64,000 bases of DNA from Candidatus Neomarinimicrobiota bacterium (GCA_041154365.1 AP035449.1:2724510-2788509); one strand, 5' to 3'. Shown: positions 42,628 to 54,825, counted from the stretch's first letter. The notes: generated by a model from the sequence alone, not told the origin. Numbers and translations are program-made.

Positions 42628-43129
42628 CTGTTTCCTCCCGTTTTTTTTGACGCTCTTTGTTCAATATCCGTAATTCCTGTACAATCAATGCTTCTACCTG
42701 GTCGCGGTCGCGGTAAAGCAGTCCCAAAATTTTTTTCTTCTGGTGGGATCCGAGAATGGCATTCCAGACAAGTGGATCGCAGCGAACGATGTTTGGTTTA
42801 TCAATATCGCCGGCGGTTACAATCATGGATGGAAGTTTTTGGCTGACCGGTGAATTGAAAACAAAACTCATGTCCGGAAATCGCGGTCCCAGATCGTCTC
42901 GATTTTTTCCCACCAGGGGATTATAACCACTGGCGTTGATGTAATCCTTTACATAGACCAGCTCCTCCGGCAAATCCCGAACAAAGGCCGTAAAAATCAA
43001 CAATTCGTAAGGTCGAAACAGGTCCGGGTTTGCATCGCGGGACAAGGTCATCACATCCGCGACCTTTTCATTGGGAAAAAGGGTTTGACGGGTCATGTCC
43101 ACAATGAGAATCTTTTTGTTTTGAGTCAT
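42620..43129 (-). CDS. Conserved-looking protein of unknown function
   Basis: This 169-residue protein begins KKILIVDMTRQTLFPNEKVADVMT, a Rossmann-like strand start, and contains ASGYNPLVGKNRDDLGPRFPDMSFVF and a Lys/Arg-rich C-terminal helix. I do not recognise the family. It is soluble, has no signal peptide, and is coupled on both sides: a 4-bp overlap with the PLP protein gene and an 8-bp overlap with ssb. It may be a nucleotide-binding or purine-related protein. Confidence 0.7.
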   Translation of the reverse strand: MTQNKKILIVDMTRQTLFPNEKVADVMTLSRDANPDLFRPYELLIFTAFVRDLPEELVYVKDYINASGYNPLVGKNRDDLGPRFPDMSFVFNSPVSQKLPSMIVTAGDIDKPNIVRCDPLVWNAILGSHQKKKILGLLYRDRDQVEALIVQELRILNKERQKKREETDA

Positions 43130-43809
43130 TGGTTCTCCGGTCTTGGTCCGAAAAGTCCCTGCCCGATCCTCAACATGGTGGCTCCTTCTTCCAGGGCAAT
43201 ACGGTAATCACCGGACATCCCCATGGAATACTCCCTGAAAGAAAAGGTATCTGTTTCGAGGGGCCGGAGCGTATCTCCGATTTCCCGGAGGAGGCGAAAG
43301 GCTTTACGGATTCTGTTTTCATCTTCTGTCAGCGGCCCCATGGTCATGAGTCCGCGGATATGCAGCCCCGGGGTCTCTTTTTGCAGGGTTTTGACAAAGT
43401 CCGATACCCGGTCGGGTCGAAGGCCGCTTTTGGTTTCTTCGCCACTTGTGTTCACCTGAATACAGATATTTACGGAGGATTCCTTCTCGTAAATTTTCCG
43501 GGCAATTTTTATGTGATCCAGGCTGTGAAGCCAGTGAAAATAGTCCACCAGTTTCTGAACTTTGTTTGATTGTAATACCCCGATAAAGTGCCGGATTACG
43601 CCAGGTAGTGGATCTTTTTCAAATTTTTCCAGGGCTTCCTGCATCCGGCTTTCTCCCAGATTGTCTATTCCCAGATCTGCAGCCTGTTGCAGAACCGAGA
43701 TGGGAAAACGCTTTGTAACGGCCACCAGTGTTACCTTGTCAGGATGGGGAGACAGGCGGCGGATATCCGTTTTGATGCGGTTCAGATTTTCCTCAAGATT
43801 TGGGATCAT
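43126..43809 (-). CDS. YggS/PLPBP pyridoxal-phosphate homeostasis protein
   Basis: This 227-residue protein is the single-domain alanine-racemase-like Ygg[28 protein letters not shown] (PLP-binding Lys), [66 protein letters not shown] and [33 protein letters not shown]. It carries PLP and helps keep vitamin B6 in balance. It overlaps gyrA by 4 bp. Confidence 0.92.
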   Translation of the reverse strand: MIPNLEENLNRIKTDIRRLSPHPDKVTLVAVTKRFPISVLQQAADLGIDNLGESRMQEALEKFEKDPLPGVIRHFIGVLQSNKVQKLVDYFHWLHSLDHIKIARKIYEKESSVNICIQVNTSGEETKSGLRPDRVSDFVKTLQKETPGLHIRGLMTMGPLTEDENRIRKAFRLLREIGDTLRPLETDTFSFREYSMGMSGDYRIALEEGATMLRIGQGLFGPRPENQ

Positions 43810-46262
43810 TCCTCGATGCTTTCAACCTCTTCGGCTTCTTCATCTTCTTTCAGATACGCAACGGAACTGATTTTATCGTCCGGCTTCAGATTGATCAGTC
43901 TGACCCCTTGTGTGTTACGGGAATAGACACTGATATCCCGGACATGCATCCGGATCAGGAGTCCCTGAACGGTAATAAGCATCAGATCGTCAGTATCCAC
44001 GACTTCTTTCAGGGCAACCATTTTCCCGATTTTGGAAAGCGTTTTCAGTGTAATTACACCCTTGCCTCCCCGGTTGGTCACCCGGTAGTCAACAATCTCA
44101 GACCGTTTTCCAAAACCCCGTTCGCTGACCGCCAGAACACTGGCGCCTTCACGCTTAACCACAACCATATCCACCACGCGGTCTTGTTTATTGGCAAGTG
44201 TTACACCCCGCACCCCGGAAGCATTCCGACCCATGTCGCGGATATGTTTTTCATTGAAGCGAATGGCCTTTCCTTCCAGCGTACCCAGAATAATATCCTG
44301 CTCGCCATTGGTAATATCCACGCCAACCAGGTCGTCATCTTCCCGAAGTTTAATCGCCAGAATACCTGTCCGCCGGGGGTGGCTGAATGCCGAAAGGGCT
44401 GTTTTCTTAATCACACCCTTCCGGGTTGCCATAATCACAAACCGGTCTTCGGAAAATTCGCGGACATTGAGAAAGGCCCTGACATTTTCGCCTTTTTCAC
44501 ACTCCAGAAGATTCACGATTGCCCGTCCCCGGGATGCCCTTCCGGCTTGTGGAATCTGGTGTACCTTCAGCCAGTACACCCTCCCAAGGCTGGTAAAGAA
44601 CATCATGTATTCGTGGGTGGACGCAATGAAGAGATTTTCCACAAAATCTTCATCCCGGGTGCCGGCTCCCCGTTTCCCCACGCCCCCACGATTCTGGGAG
44701 CGGTAGGCTGACACGGGCGAACGCTTGATGAACCCGTTATGTGTAATCGTAATAACCATTTCTTCGTCGGCAATCATATCTTCGATGGTAAAATCATCAC
44801 TGTCGGCAATCATCTCTGTCCGCCGGGGATCGCCATACCGGGACTTAATGTCCTCTATTTCTTCCTTGATGATTTCCATCCGCTTGGATTTGTTCTCCAG
44901 GATAAAATTCAGCTTTTCAATCAGCTTCAGTTTTTCCAGATATTCCTGAACAATTTTATCCCTTTCCAGTCCCGTCAGTTTCTGGAGTCGCATATCCAGA
45001 ATCGCCTGGGCCTGCTTTTCACTGAAACTGAAGCGGGCGATCAGATTTTCCCGGGCTTCATTCACACTGGATGCAGCGCGGATAATTTTTATCACCTCGT
45101 CAATATTGTCCAGGGCGATTTTGAGCCCTTCCAGGATATGAGCTGCTTCTTCAGCCTTGTTCAGATCGTAGCGGGTCCGCTTGACCACGACATCATGGCG
45201 GAATTCGATGAAATGAGCAAGTATCTGCTTCAGGTTCAGAACTTTTGGGATACCGTTTACCAGTGCCAGAAGAATGATCCCAAAGGTGGTTTGAAGTTGG
45301 GTGTGTTTGTAGAGGTTGTTCAGAACCACTTCAGGAATGGCGTCACGCTTCAGCTCAATGACAATGCGGATACCGTCCTTGTCGGACTCGTCCCGCAGAT
45401 CGCTGATACCATCAATTACCTTATCCCGAACCAGGTCAGCAATTTTTTCCATGACATTGCTTTTGTTAACCTGATATGGGATTTCGGTAATCACAATCTG
45501 TTCTCTTCCACCCCGGATCTGTTCCGTAGAGGCACGGGCCCGGATTTGCACCTTGCCCCGTCCGGTTAAATAGGCGGATTTTAATCCGGCAGAACCGAAC
45601 ACAAGGCCTCCGGTTGGGAAATCCGGTCCCTTGATAAATCTCATCAAATCCTGAATTTCCAGATCGGGATTATCCACCAGGGCCGTAAGGGCATTGCAGA
45701 TTTCTGCCATATTATGGGGTGGTATATTGGTGGCCATACCCACGGCAATACCTGACGCACCGTTTACCAGGAGGTTGGGGATTTGGGTCGGCAGAACAAT
45801 GGGCTCCTGAAGGGTTTCATCAAAATTGGGGCGGAAATCCACCGTTTCTTTATCAATATCCACCAGCAATTCGCCGGCCAGGCGGGTCATTCGCGCTTCG
45901 GTATACCGCATGGCGGCGGCGTTGTCACCATCCACAGAGCCAAAATTTCCCTGGCCGTCCACCAGGGTATAGCGCATGGCAAAACTCTGGGCAAGGCGGA
46001 CCATGGCGTCGTAAACAGAAGAATCACCATGGGGGTGATATTTACCCATGACTTCACCGACGATACGGGCCGATTTTTTGTAGGAGCGATTATATTGGAC
46101 GCCCAGCTCATTCATTCCAAACAGAATCCGCCGGTGAACCGGTTTCAGGCCGTCGCGGACATCCGGCAGGGCCCGGGATACAATCACGGACATGGAATAA
46201 TCGATATAGGACTCTTTAAGTTCATCCTCAATATTTACGGGTATAATGCGTTGATTGGTCAA
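43806..46262 (-). CDS. gyrA: DNA gyrase subunit A
   Basis: This 818-residue protein is the breakage-reunion subunit of gyrase. The catalytic Tyr is in [15 protein letters not shown]. The quinolone region reads [19 protein letters not shown] with the wild-type Ser and Asp. The C-terminal beta-pinwheel has a GyrA-box-like [12 protein letters not shown], confirming gyrase rather than topoisomerase IV, and the protein ends with an acidic tail. It follows gyrB after 25 bp. Confidence 0.95.
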   Translation of the reverse strand: MTNQRIIPVNIEDELKESYIDYSMSVIVSRALPDVRDGLKPVHRRILFGMNELGVQYNRSYKKSARIVGEVMGKYHPHGDSSVYDAMVRLAQSFAMRYTLVDGQGNFGSVDGDNAAAMRYTEARMTRLAGELLVDIDKETVDFRPNFDETLQEPIVLPTQIPNLLVNGASGIAVGMATNIPPHNMAEICNALTALVDNPDLEIQDLMRFIKGPDFPTGGLVFGSAGLKSAYLTGRGKVQIRARASTEQIRGGREQIVITEIPYQVNKSNVMEKIADLVRDKVIDGISDLRDESDKDGIRIVIELKRDAIPEVVLNNLYKHTQLQTTFGIILLALVNGIPKVLNLKQILAHFIEFRHDVVVKRTRYDLNKAEEAAHILEGLKIALDNIDEVIKIIRAASSVNEARENLIARFSFSEKQAQAILDMRLQKLTGLERDKIVQEYLEKLKLIEKLNFILENKSKRMEIIKEEIEDIKSRYGDPRRTEMIADSDDFTIEDMIADEEMVITITHNGFIKRSPVSAYRSQNRGGVGKRGAGTRDEDFVENLFIASTHEYMMFFTSLGRVYWLKVHQIPQAGRASRGRAIVNLLECEKGENVRAFLNVREFSEDRFVIMATRKGVIKKTALSAFSHPRRTGILAIKLREDDDLVGVDITNGEQDIILGTLEGKAIRFNEKHIRDMGRNASGVRGVTLANKQDRVVDMVVVKREGASVLAVSERGFGKRSEIVDYRVTNRGGKGVITLKTLSKIGKMVALKEVVDTDDLMLITVQGLLIRMHVRDISVYSRNTQGVRLINLKPDDKISSVAYLKEDEEAEEVESIEE

Positions 46263-46287
46263 TGTTTCTCCTATCCTTGTTTCTTGG

Positions 46288-48237
<1,950 letters not shown>

Positions 48238-48260
48238 TTATTCAAAACTTCTTACCGGTG

Positions 48261-48536
48261 CTATATGAACCTGATTTTTTTTACAACCGTTTCTCCCATG
48301 AGGGTTCTGTATTTTTCCACCAGTTCTCCGGACATCATCATCAATTCGTTTCGCCATACGTGGTCCCGAACCCGGACATAAAGAACACCGGAAACAATTT
48401 TTTCAGGCTCGGTGACAGCCGCTATTTTCTCTCCGACAACATCCCGCCACTTGTGAAAGGCCTGGTGTTCAATCAGCGCCCGGGGACCGGTCAGTCTGGT
48501 CAAAAGAGCATTCAATGGACCTTCAATACTTTTCAT
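48261..48536 (-). CDS. dciA: DciA/DUF721 helicase-loader protein
   Basis: This 91-residue protein has the DUF721 pattern: EHQAFHKWRDVVGEKIAAVTEPEKIVSGVLYVRVRDHVWRNELMMM...LVEKYRTLMGETVVKKIRFI. DciA loads or recruits the replicative helicase DnaB in bacteria without DnaC. Its place between recF and gyrB is the classic location. It is short but complete. Confidence 0.88.
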   Translation of the reverse strand: MKSIEGPLNALLTRLTGPRALIEHQAFHKWRDVVGEKIAAVTEPEKIVSGVLYVRVRDHVWRNELMMMSGELVEKYRTLMGETVVKKIRFI

Positions 48537-48605
48537 CTGCTAAATTTATTAAATAACCCACTAAATATGAAGAAGTAATTGTTCAAATTTAACTATCTGA
48601 GGGCC

Positions 48606-49700
48606 CTATATATCGATGATATTAAACGATCCCGGGGTTGGTGATATCCCTTGTCGCCTTAAATCACTTAGATCTGTAGACGTGACAATTATTTGTTTTA
48701 GTTCCCGAATATGATGCAACAAGTTTCGGGTATGGTCAATATCCAGTTCTGAAAAGAGATCATCAAACAAATAGAGGGGTTCAACGCCTCCTTGTTGCAG
48801 GATATATTTTCCTTCTGCCAGCTTCAGACAAACCAGCCAAAACTTTTTTTCTCCCTGGGATGCTCCGGTTTTTAAAGCCTGGCTGGACCGTTTGAATTCA
48901 ATGCGATCATAACCGGCCCCCCTTAAAGATCGTTTCAAAAGAATTTCATTTTGGATATTCCCCCTGGATTCAGATAAAAATGTCTCGATATACGAATTGT
49001 TTTTTTCTGAAAGGCTTAAGGAGGATTTGTATTCAATGGATACAGGGATATCCCGTTCATCAATAGCCAGAAAAAAAGCATGTAAAAAATCGTTCAAAAT
49101 GGAAAAATTTTCCTTTCGAAAAGCATAGAGTTTCAATGACAGGGGTGCCAGTTGTTCATCATAGGTTTCAAGCTGGGTGTCGTATGTAAAAGATTTCCTG
49201 TCATTTTTAAGTTTCAGATATGCATTGCGTTGTTTCAGCAGTTTTGAATAGTGAATGAGATTCGCCAAATACTCATGGGAAACCTGCGAAAAAAGCCGGT
49301 CAAAATACTGGCGTTTTAATTGGGGAGCACCACTTGTCAGCACCGAATCTTCAGGAGACAAAACCACCACCGGTAATTTTCCAATCCAGTCACTGTACCG
49401 TTCAACAGAAACATTGTTTAAAAGTAATTTTTTCCCCAGGTTCCGGACCAACGTAAATTTGACGGTTCCCAAATTCTCCCATTTACTTTTTATCAGTGCG
49501 TGGTCGTGGTCCCGCATAATCGCTTCGATGTCCCGAGACGTCCGATAGGAACGGGTTAAACAACAGAAAAAGATGGCTTCAAGAACAGATGATTTCCCAG
49601 ATCCGTTCGGACCAAAGAGAATATTCAAACCAGGGGAAAAGTGAAAGGTCTGTTTCTGAAAACATCGAAAATGTCTGAGAGTTAAAGTCTGTAGCATCAT
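48606..49700 (-). CDS. recF: DNA repair protein RecF
   Basis: The 364-residue ABC-type ATPase binds gapped DNA and helps load RecA. Walker A GPNGSGKSSVLEAIF is near the N-terminus; YLFDDLFSELD is Walker B with the D-loop, and TGASQGEKKFWLVCLKLAE is the signature region. The start at 49700 (ATG ATG) is chosen because the longer frame begins inside the dnaN terminator hairpin. Confidence 0.93.
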   Translation of the reverse strand: MMLQTLTLRHFRCFQKQTFHFSPGLNILFGPNGSGKSSVLEAIFFCCLTRSYRTSRDIEAIMRDHDHALIKSKWENLGTVKFTLVRNLGKKLLLNNVSVERYSDWIGKLPVVVLSPEDSVLTSGAPQLKRQYFDRLFSQVSHEYLANLIHYSKLLKQRNAYLKLKNDRKSFTYDTQLETYDEQLAPLSLKLYAFRKENFSILNDFLHAFFLAIDERDIPVSIEYKSSLSLSEKNNSYIETFLSESRGNIQNEILLKRSLRGAGYDRIEFKRSSQALKTGASQGEKKFWLVCLKLAEGKYILQQGGVEPLYLFDDLFSELDIDHTRNLLHHIRELKQIIVTSTDLSDLRRQGISPTPGSFNIIDI

Positions 49701-49713
49701 CAGGTGAATATAC

Positions 49714-49739
49714 AAAAAAGGGCGGATCGTACCGCCCTT
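49714..49739 (-). terminator. Intrinsic terminator after dnaN
   Basis: On the minus strand AAGGGCGG pairs with CCGCCCTT around a 6-base loop, and the run TTTTTT follows. It ends dnaN transcription just before recF, so recF needs read-through or its own promoter. Confidence 0.85.
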
Positions 49740-49750
49740 CTTCTGTTTTA

Positions 49751-50860
49751 TTAAAGCCGGATGGGCATCAGTAAAATCAGCAAGTTTTCATTTTCCACCT
49801 GTTCCTCAGGGTAAAAAAGTCCTGCCGATAACGGCGTGTTGAGAAATATTTTTGCCTTTTCTCCGTCAATGTGCCGGATGGCTTCCTTCAGATATTCGGC
49901 GTTATACCCGATAGTTAAGGGTTCTCCTTCATAGCTGAGGGATAATTCTTCCTTTGCCGTGGAAGCTGTTTCCACATCTTCTGTAGATATTACAACCTTG
50001 TTTTCGTTGAATGTCAGGGCAATCTGATGTGTGTTTTTATTGGAAAAGATGGCTATCCGTTTGATTGCCGATAGAAATGCATCAATATCCACCAGGACTT
50101 TGTTGGGATTTTTTACGGGAATCACACTTTCATAGTCCGGAAAACGTTCTTCGATAATACGTGTATAAATCACACTTTCTTCCGTTTCCAGCATTACATG
50201 ATTTTTCCCCACTTTAAAACGAACTTCTTCAATATTTTTAATATTGGCCATACACACATTGAGAAATTTGACAGGAATAATCACATCCCGTTCCAGGGTG
50301 TTATTTTCAAAATTTTCATAGGTTAGCTGAACCAGTTTGTGACCGTCTGTAGCAACGCCCCGCAGGGAATTTTCACGGAATTGAAAAAGGACACCATTCA
50401 ATGCAGCTTTCATTTCATCATGACTTACGGAAAAAATTGTCTTTTCAATCATCCGTTGGAGTTTTTCCGGCGAGAAGAGAATGGTGGTACTGTCATCTAT
50501 CAGGGGGACTCCCGGAAATTCAGCAGAAGACCGTCCCGTTATGCGGTATTCTCCACCCTGGGGTGTTTTTATCTCAATGCTTTCATTTTTTACACGGATG
50601 GTCAACTCGGTTTCAGGAAGTTCAGAAGTAATATCCAGAATCATGCGTCCTGGAATGGCTATGGATCCGTTTTCTTCCACATCCGCCTTGCAAAATGTTT
50701 CCATGGTAATTTCAAGATCTGTCGATCTGAAACGGAGTTCTCCGTCCTCTGCCGTGACAAGAATACAGCTTAATATGGGCAGTGTGGAACGAACCGGTGT
50801 AACTTTTGAGACTTTCTGAAGAGACTGGTAAAGATCATTTTTCGAAACGGTGAATTTCAT
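49751..50860 (-). CDS. dnaN: DNA polymerase III beta sliding clamp
   Basis: This 369-residue protein has the three clamp domains: MKFTVSKNDLYQSLQKVSKVTPVRSTLPILSCILV, RSTDLEITME, EFPGVPLIDDS, NGVLFQF, RGVATDGHKLVQL, and the C-terminal NLLILLMPIRL of the clamp family. It encircles DNA and holds the polymerase. It is preceded by a promoter-like pair and DnaA boxes, and followed by a terminator. Confidence 0.95.
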   Translation of the reverse strand: MKFTVSKNDLYQSLQKVSKVTPVRSTLPILSCILVTAEDGELRFRSTDLEITMETFCKADVEENGSIAIPGRMILDITSELPETELTIRVKNESIEIKTPQGGEYRITGRSSAEFPGVPLIDDSTTILFSPEKLQRMIEKTIFSVSHDEMKAALNGVLFQFRENSLRGVATDGHKLVQLTYENFENNTLERDVIIPVKFLNVCMANIKNIEEVRFKVGKNHVMLETEESVIYTRIIEERFPDYESVIPVKNPNKVLVDIDAFLSAIKRIAIFSNKNTHQIALTFNENKVVISTEDVETASTAKEELSLSYEGEPLTIGYNAEYLKEAIRHIDGEKAKIFLNTPLSAGLFYPEEQVENENLLILLMPIRL

Positions 50861-50894
50861 TGTATTAATCCCTTATTATTTTTAAAAATTACTA

Positions 50895-50922
50895 ATAATA
50901 ATATACGGGTGGAAAGTGTGAA
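50895..50922 (-). promoter_or_regulatory. Candidate dnaN promoter
   Basis: Minus strand: TTCACA (50917-50922, 5/6 to the -35) and TATTAT (50895-50900, 5/6 to the -10) with a 16-base spacer. It is 34 bp before the dnaN ATG and lies beside DnaA boxes. Confidence 0.45.
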
Positions 50923-50970
50923 TATCACATGTAAAGTGAAAAAAAATAAGCTTTTTGAGCGCCTGAAAAT

Positions 50971-51082
50971 TGTGGATAACTTTTTGGTTCATGTGAACAA
51001 TTCTTTTGTTTTCTGCGGTTTGTTTATGTGTGGCCAAGTTATTCATTCACATTCACAAGTTATACATGGACACTGTGGATAA
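50971..51082. promoter_or_regulatory. DnaA-box cluster upstream of dnaN
   Basis: Two perfect boxes TGTGGATAA (50971-50979 and 51074-51082; TTATCCACA on the other strand) bracket weaker matches TGTGGCCAA (51029-51037) and TTATACATG (about 51060). All lie in the 222-bp gap between dnaN and the next chaperone gene, whose stop begins at 51083. Confidence 0.6.
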
Positions 51083-52369
51083 CTATCGTTTGATCTCAAC
51101 ATAGAATTTTTCATACAGGGAATCCAACCAGCGATTCCAGGCTTCTTGTTTTTTCTGAGCAGCGGCCATGTTTTCAATAACGTTATAGTGAGTTTCCAGT
51201 GTGATTTCTTCTGAAGGTTTCCGGCCATTCAGTTTCAGAATATGAAAGCCAAAAGAGGTTTGAAAAGGTTCGGAAATTTTTCCCTCTTCCAGGGTATCCA
51301 CAACTGATTTGAATTCTTCAATCTGCAGAGTATTCACTGGAAATTCACCCAGATGCCCCTTGTTGGTAACCACATCAGGATCTTCGCTGTAGCGGAGGGC
51401 AAAATCTTCAAAATCCCCTCCCGCAAGGATAGAATCACGTATTGTGGATAACATGTGGATAGTCCGGGCGTTATCTGCTTCATCCTTTTTGATTTCAAAA
51501 AGAATATGGGCGGGGTTGATGAATTCTCCTCTGCGTTCAACAAGCTTAATCAGGTGTAGACCGAACTGTGTTTCCACGATGTCAGATACTTCACCTTCTT
51601 CCAGAGAAAATGCGGTTTTTTCGAAATCTGGAACAAATGTTCCCTTAGGTGAAAATCCCAATTCACCGCCGTTTTCCGCCGAGGGGCGATCTGCGGAAAA
51701 TTCGCGGGCTGCCGCGGCAAAAGAAATTTCACCGGACACAATCCGCTCCCTTAACGCTTTCAATTCTTCCCGCTTCTGGGACTTTTTGTTTTCAGAGGGT
51801 TTTGGGATGATCAGGATATGGCTGATTTCTACACGTTCCGGAATCTCTGGTATGGAATCCTGGTTTTCCTGGTAAAAAGAGATGACTTCAGGGCGGCTGA
51901 CGCTTATGTTTCCAAACCGTTCATTTTGGATTTGCTGTACGATTAAAGAGCTCTTAACCCGGTCATATAAAAATTCACGGATTTTTCGCATCGGCTGATT
52001 AAAGGCCTGTTCAATTTGTTCTTCAGATCCAAACACATCCATATACTGCTGAAGCTGCTGGTCGAGAGATGTTTGTATATCCCGTTCCCGGACGACAATG
52101 GAATCTTCCTCGGCCTGCAGCAGGATAATTTCCATATTGATTAATTCACGAAGGGCCTCATTTTGCATGGACATAAAATCGTTTTCTGTCATGGAAGACG
52201 GGTTTATACCAGACGAGCGCAACATTTCGACAGTCAGTTGCTGAACATCGGAGTACAAAATGATTTCCTGTCCCACAATTGCCGCAATACCGTCTACCAG
52301 CTGCTGAGCCCGGAGGGGCAAGAGAGCGATGAGAATGAGAATGACACCTTTACTGAAGCACTTCAACAT
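51083..52369 (-). CDS. SurA-like periplasmic peptidyl-prolyl isomerase
   Basis: This 428-residue protein has a signal peptide (ILILIALLPLRA), a SurA N-terminal chaperone domain (VDGIAAIVGQEIILYSDVQQ) and two PpiC parvulin domains: EISHILIIPKPSEN...GELGFSPKGTFVPDFEKTAFSLEEGEVSDIVETQFGLHLIKL and NPAHILFEIK...GHLGEFPVNT...FGFHILKL. It helps fold outer-membrane proteins. The start at 52369 gives the best signal peptide. It is the last of three related genes in a row and overlaps the previous one. Confidence 0.88.
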   Translation of the reverse strand: MLKCFSKGVILILIALLPLRAQQLVDGIAAIVGQEIILYSDVQQLTVEMLRSSGINPSSMTENDFMSMQNEALRELINMEIILLQAEEDSIVVRERDIQTSLDQQLQQYMDVFGSEEQIEQAFNQPMRKIREFLYDRVKSSLIVQQIQNERFGNISVSRPEVISFYQENQDSIPEIPERVEISHILIIPKPSENKKSQKREELKALRERIVSGEISFAAAAREFSADRPSAENGGELGFSPKGTFVPDFEKTAFSLEEGEVSDIVETQFGLHLIKLVERRGEFINPAHILFEIKKDEADNARTIHMLSTIRDSILAGGDFEDFALRYSEDPDVVTNKGHLGEFPVNTLQIEEFKSVVDTLEEGKISEPFQTSFGFHILKLNGRKPSEEITLETHYNVIENMAAAQKKQEAWNRWLDSLYEKFYVEIKR

Positions 52370-53171
52370 GTGATTTTTTCCTGAGTTTATGAATGAGGGC
52401 ATTGTATGCCTGGTTGTATTTCATGATGCCGATTTCCTGACGGATATCCTCACGCACCTCCGAGATGGGAAGATAGGAATCCGGCGGAAAGGTTTCAACG
52501 ATTTCAAAGAGAAAGAACGCGTCTTTATGGAAAAAAGGTTCCGATATTTTCGGTGGTTGGCCTGAAAAGAAAAGATTTCTGATATACGGGGTAACTGTAT
52601 TTTCTTTGACAAACCGGGTGATGGTCAAATGATTTTGTTTTAACTCCTGAACGGCGCCGGGATTGTTCCGGAGAAAGGTACGGTACGCATTTTGAGCGGC
52701 ATCCTCCGTTTCAAATGTATATACATTCACTTTGTGTGTCAATTCGGCGACACGGAACTGTTCACGGTTTTGAAAATAGTATTCATTAATTTCTTCATCA
52801 TCTGCACTTAGCTGGTTGCCCAATTCCAGTTGCAGGTATAAGTTTGCAATCAACTGTTTCTGATATTGGAGCAATTGGTTTTTTACTTCGGGGTTTTTAT
52901 CCAGCTTTCGTTTCATCCCTTCCTGGTATAAGAGTTCTGTAGTAACCCAGCTTTCTATAAGTTTCTTTTTTTCCGTTTCCATAGAGGATTCGGTCCCGGT
53001 CATGGTCGGTATCAGGTTCAGGTTTTCCTCTGTCAGATAGGAATTATTAACCCGGGCAAGAATGTGGGACGGTTCCTTTTCAGAGCAGGAGAAAATCAGC
53101 AAACCGGAAAAGAGGACCCAGAACAGTCTATTTTTTATACAGTGGATTGATTTGTACATCATATTTTTCAT
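52350..53171 (-). CDS. SurA-N-type lipoprotein, degenerate PPIase
   Basis: The 273-residue protein has a lipoprotein signal (LLIFSC, Cys near 29), then a SurA-like chaperone domain (ILARVNNSYLTEENLNLI, IESWVTTELLYQEGMKRKLDKNPEVKNQLL, ADDEEINEYYFQNREQFR). The parvulin region is reduced: the usual HILI and GGELGW motifs are missing. It is likely a chaperone without isomerase activity. The start may be a few codons downstream, because the first codons overlap the preceding gene by 44 bp. Confidence 0.7.
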   Translation of the reverse strand: MKNMMYKSIHCIKNRLFWVLFSGLLIFSCSEKEPSHILARVNNSYLTEENLNLIPTMTGTESSMETEKKKLIESWVTTELLYQEGMKRKLDKNPEVKNQLLQYQKQLIANLYLQLELGNQLSADDEEINEYYFQNREQFRVAELTHKVNVYTFETEDAAQNAYRTFLRNNPGAVQELKQNHLTITRFVKENTVTPYIRNLFFSGQPPKISEPFFHKDAFFLFEIVETFPPDSYLPISEVREDIRQEIGIMKYNQAYNALIHKLRKKSHVEVLQ

Positions 53172-54810
53172 AGAGTGTTTGAAACGCGTTTTCTTTTGCC
53201 TCTGCCCGTTTTTCCCTGATGTAGTCCTGAACCACTTTCTTTTTTACCGAGTCATAAGCCATGGGGGCTTCGGGATAAAACTCAATCACCTGAATGATGG
53301 AAAACCGGCCATCCTTCAGGGGGATAGGTTCTGAGAGGTTGCCCGGTTTCATTTCAAAAGCCCGTTTTCCCATTTGGCCATATTGCCCTTTGTGAAAAGG
53401 ATCCAGCAAACCACGATTCCGTTTTCCGGCAGGACGCTCGGTATATTTTTCTGCAAGGTCGGCAAAAACGGCACCTTCCATCAGTTTTTTGTGGATTTCC
53501 CGGGCAAGCAAACTGTCAGAAACCAGAATTTCCTGTACGTGAACCTGTTTGGGCATCATATAGTTGGATTTATTTCGGACGTAATACCGGGCAAGATCTT
53601 CTTCTGTTGGTTCAAGACCTTCATAAATAACAACACCAGAATAGTAGGCGTGTGCTGTCCGGAGTATATAGCGGTTGATTTTCCGTTGAAATTCTTCTCC
53701 TTTCACCTCTCCCAGGCGGGATCCGGTGCGAACGAGCAAATCAAGAATGTGATTGTCCCGCACAAAATCCGTCAGGTCTTCTGCTGATTTGAAACGGGGA
53801 AATTTTTCATGGTCAAGAAAAAAGGCCATATAATCCACAACCCAGTCTTTGTCGATTTTGACACCGGAATATTCGGCCAGTAAAAAGGTGTCCGGCATTT
53901 CAAGGAGTGTTTCAAAGACATTTCTTTTTTGAGACACCAGAGAGTCAAAGGCGGCGTAAAAGGATTCAATGCCCTTGGGATACAGGGTGAGAGGGTTTTT
54001 CTGGGTGAGGGAATCAATATATTCCCGCTGGCGCTCAAGAAAGCGTTCCGGCCACAGTTTTCGGGCCAGGATTTTCAGTCGGGGCATCTCTTCTTCCCGG
54101 GATTTTACGGCCAGGGATCGCTCCTGTTTTGGATAGACAATATGATATCCATAAGATGTTTTGAATGGTGGGCTGATCTGACCGGTTTTCGTGGCAAAAA
54201 GGGCACTGTCAAAGACGGCGATCATCTGGCCGGCCTTAACCCATCCAAGGTTTCCCCCTTTGTTTCGGGTAACCGGATCTTCGGAATATTCAGCCGCCAA
54301 AGATTCAAAGTTTTCAGGTTTGGCCCGCCGACGGATCTGGTTGATGAGTACAAAGGCTTCTTTATCTGTTCTTTCAACATCCGGGTTTCGGGGGTTCTTA
54401 TACGTGATCAGGATGTGGTGGGTTAATTTTTGTGATTTTATACGGTTATAGAGCTCATCATAGGTTTCATCACCGATCAGATGTTTGAAGACCTCGTGAT
54501 CATACAACGCCTGGGCGTATTCCCGTGCTTTTTTAACCTGAATTTTATATTTAAACGAATAATCGTCATTGCGTCCGGTTTCCTTTAGATACCGCAATGC
54601 CAGGATCATGTTGATATAATCATCGACCCGTTCTTTGACAACATTCGCCGAGATACCCTTCAGATAGTCGGCGGAATAATGTTCAGACAAATCTTCCAGG
54701 GTGTATTTTTCACCATCCACATAGGCGATGGTTTGGTCATCAAATTTCTTGTCACAGGATGTTACAATCAAGATCAGTGTGAGTAAAATCAGAAATAAGC
54801 GAACTTTCAT
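53128..54810 (-). CDS. PpiC-type peptidyl-prolyl isomerase lipoprotein
   Basis: This 560-residue protein has a lipoprotein signal (LILIVTSC) and two parvulin-like domains. Domain 1 is LTHHILITYKNPRNPD...GGNLGWVKAGQMIAVFDSALFATKTGQISPPFKTSYGYHIV. Domain 2 is VHVQEILVSDSLLAREIHKKLMEG...NRGLLDPFHKGQYGQMGKRAFEMKPGNLSEPI. It is membrane-anchored in the periplasm and is the first of three such genes after mfd. Confidence 0.85.
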   Translation of the reverse strand: MKVRLFLILLTLILIVTSCDKKFDDQTIAYVDGEKYTLEDLSEHYSADYLKGISANVVKERVDDYINMILALRYLKETGRNDDYSFKYKIQVKKAREYAQALYDHEVFKHLIGDETYDELYNRIKSQKLTHHILITYKNPRNPDVERTDKEAFVLINQIRRRAKPENFESLAAEYSEDPVTRNKGGNLGWVKAGQMIAVFDSALFATKTGQISPPFKTSYGYHIVYPKQERSLAVKSREEEMPRLKILARKLWPERFLERQREYIDSLTQKNPLTLYPKGIESFYAAFDSLVSQKRNVFETLLEMPDTFLLAEYSGVKIDKDWVVDYMAFFLDHEKFPRFKSAEDLTDFVRDNHILDLLVRTGSRLGEVKGEEFQRKINRYILRTAHAYYSGVVIYEGLEPTEEDLARYYVRNKSNYMMPKQVHVQEILVSDSLLAREIHKKLMEGAVFADLAEKYTERPAGKRNRGLLDPFHKGQYGQMGKRAFEMKPGNLSEPIPLKDGRFSIIQVIEFYPEAPMAYDSVKKKVVQDYIREKRAEAKENAFQTLYEKYDVQINPLYKK

Positions 54811-54825
54811 TGAATCTCCCGTCTT

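Noticed and set aside
43800-44711. 303-residue plus-strand frame
   Set aside because: It lies fully antisense to gyrA, has no family motifs, and is a mirror of gyrA codon structure.
51443-51459. DnaA-box-like TGTGGATAA in the SurA-like gene
   Set aside because: It lies in coding sequence and the pair is explained by the codons; no cluster around it.
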